A program made the translations under genes and the position numbers. Below, in pieces: positions 36,583 to 47,801 of a stretch of 64,000 nt of DNA. The DNA is from Variovorax paradoxus B4 (GTDB lineage Bacteria > Pseudomonadota > Gammaproteobacteria > Burkholderiales > Burkholderiaceae_C). Under the pieces are notes generated by a model that was not told the origin of the DNA, ran no database searches, and worked only from the letters and a program-made list of their open reading frames with translations. The first letter of the stretch is position 1. Each line of letters starts with the position of its first letter. Location: the NCBI RefSeq assembly GCF_000463015.1, contig NC_022247.1, positions 5,703,501 to 5,767,500 on the forward strand. Reading direction: 5' to 3'.

Positions 36583-36629
36583 TGGACGCCGTCCATTTTC
36601 TCTGGTATCTTTTGTGGACGGTGTACACA
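36583..36629 (+). promoter_or_regulatory. Promoter with two operator-like palindromes before the VOC gene
   Basis: TGGACG (36583-36588) and TATCTT (36606-36611), 17 bases apart, form a possible promoter. TGGACGCCGTCCA (36583-36595) is a near-palindrome over the -35. TGTGGACGGTGTACACA (36613-36629) is a second imperfect palindrome at the expected transcription start. Shared GTGGACG in both suggests one repressor, perhaps TetR or MarR type, encoded outside the window. Confidence 0.55.
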
Positions 36630-36679
36630 ACACACCGGCAAACATCCGATCCACTCTTCATCGACACAGGAAGACAACC

Positions 36680-37102
36680 ATGGCCAACAAGCAGATCTTC
36701 GTGAACCTCGCCGTCAAGAACCTCGACAAGTCCAAGGCTTTCTTTGCCGCGCTGGGCTACACCTTCAACGAGAAGTTCACCGACGCCAACGCCGCCTGCA
36801 TGGTGATCCAGGAAGGCAGCATCCACGCCATGCTGCTGGTGGAAGACTTCTTCAAGACCTTCACGAGCAAGAGCCTCACCGACACCAGCAAGAGCACCGA
36901 GGTGCTGCTGTGCCTCTCGTGCGAAAGCCGCGCCGAGGTCGACGAAATGGTGGCCAAGGCGGTGGCCGCGGGCGGCACGGTGCCGCGCGAGCCGCAGGAC
37001 TATGGCTTCATGTACGGCCACGGCTTCCAGGACATCGACGGCCACCTGTGGGAGCTGATGTACATGGACCCGAACGCCGAAGTGCCGCATCAGAACGCGT
37101 GA
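36680..37102 (+). CDS. VOC-superfamily (glyoxalase/bleomycin-resistance-like) protein
   Basis: 140 residues with two beta-alpha-beta-beta-beta modules. The N-terminus FVNLAVKNLDKSKAFFAALGY and the C-terminal YGFMYGHGFQDIDGHLWEL are typical of a well-spread lactoylglutathione-lyase-like group of unknown substrate. Its own promoter with operators lies just upstream, and an AGGAAGA ribosome site precedes the ATG at 36680. It may be co-expressed with the pirin gene downstream. Confidence 0.88.
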   Translation: MANKQIFVNLAVKNLDKSKAFFAALGYTFNEKFTDANAACMVIQEGSIHAMLLVEDFFKTFTSKSLTDTSKSTEVLLCLSCESRAEVDEMVAKAVAAGGTVPREPQDYGFMYGHGFQDIDGHLWELMYMDPNAEVPHQNA

Positions 37103-37123
37103 TGCCGCGCTGCTGAAGCACAC

Positions 37124-37236
37124 GAACGATGCCCATCGTTCCATATGCGCTCCTCACTGTTGCGAGGAAGGCACCTTCCTTAAAGCCCGTACGCCCCGAT
37201 ATTCGAGAAAGCAGCGTCGCCGCGCATTCGGCGACG
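37124..37236 (+). other. Three successive hairpins in the leader between VOC and pirin genes
   Basis: The 158-base gap holds three inverted repeats: GAACGAT/ATCGTTC (37124-37141, 4-base loop), AGGAAGGCACCTTCCT (37165-37180) and CGTCGCCG/CGGCGACG (37215-37236, 6-base loop). None has a T-tract, so they are not simple terminators. The last ends 11 bases before the pirin ribosome site. Confidence 0.5.
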
Positions 37237-37260
37237 CGCCCAACCGAAAGGAATACCGAG

Positions 37261-38355
37261 GTGTCCAGCAACAGCATCGACAACAACAGCAGCATCGAGG
37301 AAGGCCGCAGCCCCGTCCTGCAGGTGAGCCCGCTCGGCTTCCCGTGGCAGACGATCGACCCGTTCCTGTTCTGCGTCTATCACGACGACGCCTATCCGAA
37401 GGCCAACGCGCAGATGGGGCCCGAGGCCCCGCTGGCGGGCCGCCAGATCGGCCAGGACTTCAGCCGCAAGGACGGCTGGAGCATGTACCACGGCGACACG
37501 GTGCCGGGCTTTCCCTCGCATCCGCACCGGGGCTTCGAGACGGTGACCATCGTGCGCAAGGGGCTGGTCGACCATTCCGATTCGCTGGGCGCCACCGCGC
37601 GTTTCGGCGGCGGCGACGTGCAGTGGCTCACGGCCGGCAAGGGCATCGTGCATTCGGAGATGTTTCCGCTGCTCGATGCAAACGCGCCGAATCCGCTGGA
37701 ACTGTTCCAGATCTGGCTCAACCTGCCGGCCAAAAGCAAGATGGCCGAGCCGCACTTCACGATGTTCTGGTCGGAGGCCATTCCGCACTTTGCGTCCGAC
37801 GACGCGGCGGGCGGCCGCACCGAGGTCGCGGTGATCGCGGGCCGGTTCGGCGGCACTGCCGCGGACGGCGGACAGGCGCCGATCCACCCGCTGTCGCCGC
37901 CGCCCGATTCATGGGCCGCGCAGGCCGATGCCGACGTGGCGATCTGGACCCTCAAGATGACGCCCGGCGCGCAATGGACGCTGCCTGCCGCCGCGGGCGA
38001 AGGCACGCGGCGCATGCTGTACTTCTTCAAGGGCGCCGTGGCGACCATCGCAGGCCGGCGCGTGGAAGGCCCGGCCGCCATCGAACTGCGCGCCGACACG
38101 GCCGTCGAACTGCGCAATGGCGACGAAGAGCCGGGCGAATTCCTGCTGCTGCAGGGACGCCCCATTGCCGAGCCGGTGGCGCAATACGGTCCGTTCGTGA
38201 TGAATACGCAGGCCGAGATCAGCCAGACGCTGGCCGACTACCGCCGCACGCAGTTCGGCGGCTGGCCCTGGAGCGATCCGGCGCCGGTGCATGGCCACGA
38301 TGCCGCGCGCTTTGCGCGGCACCCCGGCGGGCGCGAGGAAACGCCGCGGGCTTGA
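37261..38355 (+). CDS. Pirin family bicupin protein (second)
   Basis: 364 residues from a GTG at 37261, chosen because AAAGGA lies at a good distance upstream; an ATG at 37129 would read through the hairpin region. The N-terminal cupin has FPSHPHRGFETVTI and the partner metal segment QWLTAGKGIVHSEM. The chain is longer than typical pirins, with a C-terminal tail rich in His/Arg. Probable iron protein; activity unknown. It follows the VOC gene on the same strand. Confidence 0.88.
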   Translation: MSSNSIDNNSSIEEGRSPVLQVSPLGFPWQTIDPFLFCVYHDDAYPKANAQMGPEAPLAGRQIGQDFSRKDGWSMYHGDTVPGFPSHPHRGFETVTIVRKGLVDHSDSLGATARFGGGDVQWLTAGKGIVHSEMFPLLDANAPNPLELFQIWLNLPAKSKMAEPHFTMFWSEAIPHFASDDAAGGRTEVAVIAGRFGGTAADGGQAPIHPLSPPPDSWAAQADADVAIWTLKMTPGAQWTLPAAAGEGTRRMLYFFKGAVATIAGRRVEGPAAIELRADTAVELRNGDEEPGEFLLLQGRPIAEPVAQYGPFVMNTQAEISQTLADYRRTQFGGWPWSDPAPVHGHDAARFARHPGGREETPRA

Positions 38356-38377
38356 AACAACACGCGGCCTGGAGGCC

Positions 38378-38668
38378 TCAAAGCGCCTTGAGGATCTCGG
38401 TCGCGGGTGCGGTCATGCTGGGCACGAACTCGATCACGTGCGTGCTGGCCACACCGCTCTGCACGAACGGGTCGCGTGCCAGCACCGCATCGAGCGCAGC
38501 CCGGTCGCCCGAGCGCGCGAAGATCACGCCGCCCTTGCGCGGCACCTGCCGGCCCGAGGCCAGGAACAGTCCGCTCTGGTAGTGCTTTCGCAGCCACGCC
38601 ATGTGCCCATCCATCAACGCATCGAGCTCTTCAAGCGGACGGATGTAGGTGAGAGTGACGATGAACAT
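38378..38668 (-). CDS. YciI family protein
   Basis: 96 residues of ferredoxin-like alpha/beta fold. The family His-Asp pair is suggested by MDGHMAWL and ARDPFVQSGV. YciI proteins resemble muconolactone isomerase and may be small enzymes, mostly uncharacterised. The start at 38668 (MFIVTLTYIRP) agrees with the family N-terminus; a longer frame to 38725 does not. Confidence 0.85.
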   Translation of the reverse strand: MFIVTLTYIRPLEELDALMDGHMAWLRKHYQSGLFLASGRQVPRKGGVIFARSGDRAALDAVLARDPFVQSGVASTHVIEFVPSMTAPATEILKAL

Positions 38669-38814
38669 GGCAACGGCGGCAAGTGAATCGGGAGGCTCCG
38701 ATCGTATGGCCTGAAGCACGGGCATTCCATGACCAGAAGTAACGGAGTGATCCAGGTTTTACGGCTTTCTGCTACCGTCTTTTTGTTGCCCTCAACTGCA
38801 AAGGAGAGTCGCCC

Positions 38815-39885
38815 ATGCCGCTTCGCTCGCCGGGCCTTTTGCCGCCCAGCTTCGTACCGCCGTACCTGCTGGACCGGCTGGCGGAACATGCCAGCGCACA
38901 TGCCAGGGCAAGGGCGGCGCAGACGCTGATGATCGACCGCCAGCAACGCGGCCTTCGCGAGGCGGTGGCCGCGCAGGGCGTGTCGTCGGGCCCCGCGCCC
39001 AGCTACGTGCGGCGCGCTTCGCCCGCACGCGCCATCCACGACGCGGAGCACACCATGAGCCTGCCCGGCAGGCTGGTGCGCGCCGAAGGGCAGGCCGCCA
39101 CCGGCGACGTTGCCGCCGACGAGGCCTACGACTACCTGGGCGCCACCTACCGCCTCTACCACGACATCTACGAGCGCGACTCCATCGACGGCGCGGGCCT
39201 GCCGCTGACCGGCAGCGTGCACTACGGCAACGACTACGACAACGCCTTCTGGAACGGCAGGCAGATGGTGTTCGGCGACGGCGACGGCGAGGTCATGAAC
39301 CGCTTCACCATTGCGGTGGACATCATCGGCCACGAGCTCACGCACGGCGTGATCGACCACGAGTCGGGCCTGGTCTACCAGGGGCAGCCGGGCGCGCTCA
39401 ACGAGTCGATCTGCGACGTGTTCGGCGCCCTGGTCAAGCAGCACCTGCTGAAGCAGACGGCGCAGCAGGCCGACTGGCTGGTGGGCGCGGGGCTCTTCAC
39501 CGGCAAGGTGAAGGCCCGCGCACTGCGCTCGATGGCCGAGCCCGGAACGGCCTACGACGACCCGGTGCTGGGCAAGGACCCGCAGCCTGCCCACATGAAA
39601 GACTTTGTCGCCACGCGGCAGGACAATGGCGGCGTGCACATCAATTCCGGCATTCCGAACCGCGCCTTTCATCTCGCTGCCACGGCCATCCAGGGCCCGG
39701 CATGGGAGACGGCCGGCCGCGTCTGGTACGACACGGTGTGCGACCGGCGGCTGCACAAAGACGCCGATTTCCTGGCCTTTGCACAGCTCAGCGTGGAAAA
39801 TGCGGCCAGGCGCTTCGGCGCCGACAGCGCGGCGCACAAGGCCGTTGGCGCCGCGTGGAACACCGTGGGAGTCACACCATCATGA
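38815..39885 (+). CDS. Protealysin-like M4 metalloprotease
   Basis: 356 residues. Zinc ligands are His173 and His177 (HELTH) and Glu197 (NESICD); the transition-state His is His275 (GGVHINSG). There is no signal peptide. The short N-terminal propeptide carries PPYLLDRLAEHA, the PPxxL motif characteristic of protealysin-type precursors. These proteases are known to act inside or be released from cells without a Sec signal. The stop overlaps the start of the inhibitor-like gene by four bases. Confidence 0.92.
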   Translation: MPLRSPGLLPPSFVPPYLLDRLAEHASAHARARAAQTLMIDRQQRGLREAVAAQGVSSGPAPSYVRRASPARAIHDAEHTMSLPGRLVRAEGQAATGDVAADEAYDYLGATYRLYHDIYERDSIDGAGLPLTGSVHYGNDYDNAFWNGRQMVFGDGDGEVMNRFTIAVDIIGHELTHGVIDHESGLVYQGQPGALNESICDVFGALVKQHLLKQTAQQADWLVGAGLFTGKVKARALRSMAEPGTAYDDPVLGKDPQPAHMKDFVATRQDNGGVHINSGIPNRAFHLAATAIQGPAWETAGRVWYDTVCDRRLHKDADFLAFAQLSVENAARRFGADSAAHKAVGAAWNTVGVTPS

Positions 39886-40223
39886 TTCAGCTTCCGCCCC
39901 TGGACCAGGCCTCCATCGTGCGCGTGACGCGCGAGGGCGGCGTGGCCTACGTGCCGGGCCTTTCGCGCCCGCGCAGCTACCAGCTGGGCAACTGCAGCGA
40001 GGAACTGCGCCAGCAGATCGGCGAGGCGCTGCAAAGCGCCGCGCCGCATGCGGAGCAGCGCGACGGCCCCGGTTCGCCGGGCGGCGACCAGCGCTTCTAC
40101 CGCGTGGAAGTGGTGGTGGAAAGCGCCACCTCCCATTCGGGTTCTTCGGTCAGCTTCGAGGTGCCCGAGAACGAGGCGCCCGAGGCGCTGGTGCACCTCT
40201 GGAAAGACGCGGCCGACCGCTGA
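39882..40223 (+). CDS. Emfourin-type protealysin inhibitor
   Basis: 113 residues, translationally coupled to the M4 protease by an ATGA overlap. The size, the beta-rich start VRVTREGGVAYVPGL and the C-terminal VSFEVPENEAPEAL...LW fit the emfourin family, proteinaceous inhibitors encoded next to protealysin-type genes (established in Serratia). It should keep the protease silent in the cytoplasm. Recognition is from gene context and length more than from an invariant motif. Confidence 0.8.
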   Translation: MIQLPPLDQASIVRVTREGGVAYVPGLSRPRSYQLGNCSEELRQQIGEALQSAAPHAEQRDGPGSPGGDQRFYRVEVVVESATSHSGSSVSFEVPENEAPEALVHLWKDAADR

Positions 40224-40250
40224 GGCGCGCGGTGCGGCTTCTTCTTCGAA

Positions 40251-41579
40251 TCAAAGGCCGCCGAGCACCGTCGACGCCACCAGCCACACGTTGGCCGCGC
40301 TGATCACGCCGAACAGGCCCCAGGCCAGCAGCCTGACCAGCGTGCCGTTGGCAAAGCCGCCCATCAGCGCGCGGCTGCTCGTGAAGCGGATCAGCGGCCA
40401 CATCGCGAACGGCAGCTGGAAGCTCAGCACCACCTGGCTCAGCACCAGCATCTTGCCCACGCCGCCATCGCCGAACCACCAGACCCCCAGAAAGGCCGGC
40501 CCGAGCGCCAGCGCCCGCGTGATCAGCCGGCGCTGCCAGCACGGGATCTTCAGGTCGAGAAACCCTTCCATGATGATCTGGCCCGCAATGGTGCCGGTGA
40601 AGGTCGAGCTCTGGCCCGAGGCCAGCAGCGCAATGCCGAACAGCGTGGCGGCAAACGCGCTGCCCACGATGGGCTCGATGAGCCGGTAGGCGTCGTCGAT
40701 CTCGGTCACCTCCACATGGCCGGTGCTGTGGAAGGCACTGGCCGCCAGCACCATGATGGCCGCGTTGACCAGCAGCGCGAGCGAGAGCGAGAACACCGCG
40801 TCGAAGGTGCAGAAGCGCACCGCCTCGCGCCGCGCCGCGTCGCTGTCGGCCACCAGCCGGGTCTGCACGATGGATGAATGCAGGTACAGGTTGTGCGGCA
40901 TCACCGTGGCGCCCACCACGCCGATCGCAAGGTACAGCGCGCCGGGCTGCTGCAGCCGCTCGAAGCTGGGTGCGAAGCCCATTGCCACGCCGAACCAGTG
41001 GGGCTGCGACATCGCGAGCTCCACCACGAAGCAGCCCGCGATGGTGCCCACCAGCCCGAGCACGATCGCCTCGACGCGCCGGAAGCCCGCGCCCTGGAGC
41101 CCCAGCACGAGCAGCGTGTCGAACGCCGTGATGCCGATGCCGACCGGGATCGAGACGCCGAACAGCAGGTGCAATGCGAGCGCGCTGCCCAGCACCTCGG
41201 CCAGGTCGCAGGCCACGATGGCCAGCTCCGCGCCCAGCCACAAGAAGCGGCTCACGCGCGGCGAATAGTGCTCGCGGCAGGCGCGCGCCAGGTCTTTCTG
41301 CGCCACCAGGCCGAGCCGCACGCACAGCGTCTGCAGCAGCATGGCCGCCAGGCTCGCGAGCAGCACCACGAAGAGCAGGCCGTAGCCGAAGCGCGAGCCG
41401 GCCTCGATGTCGGTCGCCCAGTTGCCCGGGTCCATGTAGCCCACCGACACCAGGAGGCCGGGGCCCGCGTAGCGCAGCAGCTTCTTGCCGAAGGGCAGGT
41501 CCTGCGGGACCGCCACGCTGCCCTTGACTTCGGAGGGGCAGAACGGCGCGGTGGCCGTGCGGGGCAGGGGAAAGAACAT
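40251..41579 (-). CDS. mntH: Nramp-family divalent metal transporter (MntH type)
   Basis: 442 residues with about eleven helices. The metal-binding motifs DPGNW in helix 1 (GYMDPGNWATDIEAG) and MPHN in helix 6 (VMPHNLYLHSS) are intact. It imports Mn2+ or Fe2+ with protons. It is a single-gene unit; no MntR-like site was recognised in the 100-base upstream gap. Confidence 0.9.
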   Translation of the reverse strand: MFFPLPRTATAPFCPSEVKGSVAVPQDLPFGKKLLRYAGPGLLVSVGYMDPGNWATDIEAGSRFGYGLLFVVLLASLAAMLLQTLCVRLGLVAQKDLARACREHYSPRVSRFLWLGAELAIVACDLAEVLGSALALHLLFGVSIPVGIGITAFDTLLVLGLQGAGFRRVEAIVLGLVGTIAGCFVVELAMSQPHWFGVAMGFAPSFERLQQPGALYLAIGVVGATVMPHNLYLHSSIVQTRLVADSDAARREAVRFCTFDAVFSLSLALLVNAAIMVLAASAFHSTGHVEVTEIDDAYRLIEPIVGSAFAATLFGIALLASGQSSTFTGTIAGQIIMEGFLDLKIPCWQRRLITRALALGPAFLGVWWFGDGGVGKMLVLSQVVLSFQLPFAMWPLIRFTSSRALMGGFANGTLVRLLAWGLFGVISAANVWLVASTVLGGL

Positions 41580-41681
41580 GCGGGCGATGATAGGGTCGCG
41601 CGCGGGACCGCTGGCCGAGCGGCCGGTCTTTTAGATTCGGCGGTCCCATTCCACACACATGCAACAACGGAGCTTTTTTCC

Positions 41682-41990
41682 ATGATCCACGTCGTCGCCG
41701 TCATCACCGCCAAGCCGGGCCAGCGCGCCAGCCTGCTCGAAGCCTTTGCCGCCAACCGCGCGGCCGTGCTGGCCGAGGAGGGCTGCATCGAGTACGGCGC
41801 CACGGTCGACGCCGCGGGCGTGCCGGCATCGAAGGCCAGCTTCGGGCCCGACACCTTCGTGGTAATCGAAAAGTGGGAAACGCTGGCCCACCTGCAAGCC
41901 CATGCGGCGGCACCGCACATGGCGGCCCACGGCGCGAAGACGAAGGAGCTGGTCCAGAGCAAGCTGATCCACGTGCTCGAACCGGTCTGA
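41682..41990 (+). CDS. Antibiotic biosynthesis monooxygenase (ABM) domain protein
   Basis: 102 residues of ferredoxin-like fold: MIHVVAVITAKPGQ at the N-terminus, GCIEYGA in the middle and FVVIEKWETLAHLQAH near the end. Many such proteins are small quinone or aldehyde monooxygenases or autoinducer-degrading enzymes; substrate unknown. An ACGGAG ribosome site precedes the ATG. Confidence 0.88.
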   Translation: MIHVVAVITAKPGQRASLLEAFAANRAAVLAEEGCIEYGATVDAAGVPASKASFGPDTFVVIEKWETLAHLQAHAAAPHMAAHGAKTKELVQSKLIHVLEPV

Positions 41991-42066
41991 AAATCGGCCT
42001 TCGCGCGCGGCGCAATGCCTGCTACCCTCGCGCCGGGATCAGGCATCCCGAGGAGGGACTCAAGGC

Positions 42067-42663
42067 ATGGCGATCTTCTTCAGACCGCAGGGTGTGCGCC
42101 TGCGCGCTTTCACCGCAACGCTCTGCGCATCGGCCGCGGTGGTGCTGGCGTCCGGCTGCGCACAGCTCGCCGCGCCGCCCTATGCGGCCGACTACGAGGC
42201 GCTCGACCGGCTCGAAGCCGCGCGCCCCGGCATGGTGGCGCTCGCGAAGGTGCAGCCTACCGATCCGAACGACAGCATCAACACCCTGAGCCTGCGCCGC
42301 GCGAAGCTGCTTTCGCCCAGCGGCACCTTCGCGCAATACCTGGAAGACGCACTGATGCGCGACCTGGGAGAGATATCGGCCTACGACCCCAAGGCCCAGA
42401 CCCGCATCGCGGCGCGGATACTCGTCAATGAACTCGACCTTGGCGTGATCAACGGCACCGGCCGCATGGACGTGGAGGTGGTCGTGACGCGCGCGTCCGC
42501 GCAAAGGCTGCGCAAGACCTACCGCGGCGAGCTGGCCTTCGATTCGAGCTACGCCAACATCGTGGCCGTGCCCGCCGGACAGGCCGCCTATCCGAGGCTG
42601 GTGCGCGCGCTGCTGCGCCAGGTGTACGCCGATCCGCAGTTCATCGCGGCCATTGCGCCCTAG
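42067..42663 (+). CDS. Putative lipoprotein (198 aa), unknown function
   Basis: The signal peptide ends in VLASGC, a lipobox that places Cys at about residue 31. The mature domain is alpha/beta with no enzyme motif I recognise. The Cys is followed by AQ, which would sort the protein to the outer membrane. It is directly followed by a second lipoprotein gene of the same length and may form a pair with it. Confidence 0.75.
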   Translation: MAIFFRPQGVRLRAFTATLCASAAVVLASGCAQLAAPPYAADYEALDRLEAARPGMVALAKVQPTDPNDSINTLSLRRAKLLSPSGTFAQYLEDALMRDLGEISAYDPKAQTRIAARILVNELDLGVINGTGRMDVEVVVTRASAQRLRKTYRGELAFDSSYANIVAVPAGQAAYPRLVRALLRQVYADPQFIAAIAP

Positions 42664-42692
42664 CCACAGCCATCGCCGGAGAAAGCCGCACC

Positions 42693-43289
42693 ATGCCATT
42701 TCTTTTTTCTTCGACCGCGCGCCTGTTTGCCGCGGCGATCCTGACGGCCTTGCTGGCAGCCTGCGCCCATCCGATCACGATGATCACGGAAACCGCACCG
42801 CCGCGGTCGCAGGCCCGCCTGCTCCCGAAGAAGGTGGCGTACGTGATGACCGACGCCCAGCGCGACCAGCAGGTGACCACCGCCGGCGGCAGCGGCGACC
42901 GCGTGAGCTACTACCCGTACCGCGACCTCGAAAAGTCGATCCGCGACGCGCTGCGCGCGGTCTACCGCGACGTCGTCGTGCTGCGCACCGCCGGCGATGC
43001 CAAGGCCAACGAGGCGGCGGGCGTGTCGCTGGTGTTCACGCCGCAGATCAAGACCGATTCGAGCTCGTCCTCGTGGATCACCTGGCCGCCCACGTCGTTC
43101 ACCGCCGAGGTGAGCTGCGTGGTGAGCGATGCCGCCGGCGCCGAGGTCACGCGCGTGCGCGCGGTCGGCAACGGCACGGCGGAGTTCGGCGAATTCAACG
43201 GCGACTACGGGCTCGCCGCCCGGCGCGCCGCGACCCGGTTGACTTCGCAGCTCAGCAGCGAGATCCGGAGGAACGAGAAGCTGCGCTGA
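42693..43289 (+). CDS. Putative lipoprotein (198 aa), unknown function
   Basis: The lipobox LLAAC puts the lipidated Cys near residue 25, followed by AH (outer membrane sorting). The mature part has KKVAYVMTDAQRDQQV and ends in basic helices. It is encoded 29 bases after another 198-residue lipoprotein gene. The two do not align obviously by eye beyond the signal peptide but may act together in the periplasm. Confidence 0.75.
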   Translation: MPFLFSSTARLFAAAILTALLAACAHPITMITETAPPRSQARLLPKKVAYVMTDAQRDQQVTTAGGSGDRVSYYPYRDLEKSIRDALRAVYRDVVVLRTAGDAKANEAAGVSLVFTPQIKTDSSSSSWITWPPTSFTAEVSCVVSDAAGAEVTRVRAVGNGTAEFGEFNGDYGLAARRAATRLTSQLSSEIRRNEKLR

Positions 43290-43340
43290 GGCATTGCCTC
43301 AGCCGGCACGCCCATGAAAAAACGCGCCCGAGGGCGCGTT
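43286..43340. terminator. Double hairpin and bidirectional terminator between lipoprotein and gap genes
   Basis: CTGAGGC/GCCTCAG (43286-43302) overlaps the lipoprotein stop codon. AACGCGCCC/GGGCGCGTT (43321-43340, 2-base loop) is flanked on its left by AAAAAA, which gives a U-tract for the minus-strand gap transcript. It therefore ends gap and probably also hinders read-through from the lipoprotein genes. Confidence 0.8.
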
Positions 43341-43363
43341 CTTGTTGCCGAGTCCGCGAAGCC

Positions 43364-46539
<3,176 letters not shown>

Positions 46540-46674
46540 GGGCGGTGGACTTTCGGGGAATGTGGATTGGGGGGAACCCGCGATTTTACCGGGCTCGCTC
46601 CAACCCCCTCCGATACGGCCTGAACACCCGACTGATGTTCTTTGGCGACACCCGGACTGCTAGAGTTGCCACCC

Positions 46675-47055
46675 ATGCACGGGCTGCACCTCACCGCCGA
46701 TCTCCACGACTGCCAATGCGCGATGCAATGGCTCACCGACAAGGAGGCGCTCGGCGCCGTATGCGTCAAGGCGGCGACGGCGGCCGGGCTGCAGCCGGTG
46801 GGCAAGCTGGTCCATGGTTTTCCGGCCACGCCCCAAGGGCCGGGCGGGGTCACGGCCACCGTGCTGCTGGCCGAATCGCACCTGTGCATCCACACCTGGC
46901 CCGAACAGCGCGGCGCCACGCTCGACGTGTATGTGTGCAACTTCGGCGGCGACCATTCGGCCAAGGCGCATGCGCTGATGGAATGCCTGGTCGCGCTTTT
47001 CCAGCCCCGCCACAGCGAACGCAACGAATTGCTGCGCGGCCAGGTGGCGGCTTGA
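46675..47055 (+). CDS. speD: S-adenosylmethionine decarboxylase proenzyme
   Basis: 126 residues of the short prokaryotic type. Self-cleavage would occur at Glu67-Ser68 (AESHLCIHTWPE), giving the pyruvoyl group; the helper residues His73 and Cys88 (DVYVCNFG) are present. It provides decarboxylated AdoMet for aminopropyl transfer. It is divergent from tkt and coupled to murU by overlap of the TGA with a TTG start. An aminopropyltransferase-like membrane protein lies about 7 kb downstream. Confidence 0.9.
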   Translation: MHGLHLTADLHDCQCAMQWLTDKEALGAVCVKAATAAGLQPVGKLVHGFPATPQGPGGVTATVLLAESHLCIHTWPEQRGATLDVYVCNFGGDHSAKAHALMECLVALFQPRHSERNELLRGQVAA

Positions 47056-47801
47056 AGCCGGTGGCATCTTCTTTTTCTGCGGTGCGGGCGATGATCCTGG
47101 CCGCCGGCCGCGGCGAGCGCATGCGGCCGCTGACCGACAGCGTGCCCAAGCCTCTGCTCGAAGTGCGGGGCAAGCCGCTGATGCAATGGCCAATGGAGGC
47201 GCTGGCCGCCGGCGGGTTCACCGAAATGGTGGTCAACACGGCATGGCTCGGCGAGAAGATCTCCAGCCACTTCGGCCCCAAGCCCTTGCTGAATGGGCGC
47301 GACACGCTATCAATTTCATACTCCGACGAAGGCCGCGACTTCGGCGAAGCGCTGGAGACGGCCGGCGGCATCGTGCGCGCGCTGCCCCGCCTGGGCGAGG
47401 TTTTCTGGGTCGCGGCCGGCGACGTGTTCGCGCCGGATTTCGCCTTCACGCAGGCCTCGGTGGACCGCTTCGCGGCCAGCGGCAGGCTGGCGCACCTGTG
47501 GCTGGTGCCGAACCCGGCGCACAACCCGAAGGGCGATTTCGGCCTCTCCGCGGGCGGCCTGGCGCTCAATTCGGCGGCCGAGAAGTACACCTTCTCGACC
47601 ATCGGCCTCTACAGGACCGCACTTTTCGCGCCGCCTTACTGCGACATTCCGGCCGGCAACCCGGCGGGCGCCAAAGCCCCGCTGGCACCGATCCTGCGCG
47701 CCGCGATGGACAATGAACTCGTGAGCGCCGAGCTCTACGCCGGTCCCTGGACCGATGTGGGAACGCCCGAACGGCTTCTTCAACTGAACACGCCAAGATG
47801 A
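47052..47801 (+). CDS. murU: MurU-like N-acetylmuramate-1-phosphate uridylyltransferase
   Basis: Up to 249 residues. The nucleotidyltransferase motif is MILAAGRGERMRPLTDSVPKP in which GxGxRMxPLT binds the nucleotide; GDVFAPDF carries the metal Asp. MurU belongs to cell-wall sugar recycling. A TTG at 47052 overlaps the speD stop and has AGGTGG just upstream; a GTG at 47061 and an ATG at 47091 are alternatives, the last giving the most family-like N-terminus. It is followed by pepP with a four-base overlap. Confidence 0.8.
   Translation: MKPVASSFSAVRAMILAAGRGERMRPLTDSVPKPLLEVRGKPLMQWPMEALAAGGFTEMVVNTAWLGEKISSHFGPKPLLNGRDTLSISYSDEGRDFGEALETAGGIVRALPRLGEVFWVAAGDVFAPDFAFTQASVDRFAASGRLAHLWLVPNPAHNPKGDFGLSAGGLALNSAAEKYTFSTIGLYRTALFAPPYCDIPAGNPAGAKAPLAPILRAAMDNELVSAELYAGPWTDVGTPERLLQLNTPR

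Noticed and set aside
41608..41635. GC-rich hairpin with TTTT upstream of the ABM gene
   Set aside because: No plus-strand gene ends nearby and the stem is interrupted, so a terminator call is not supported.
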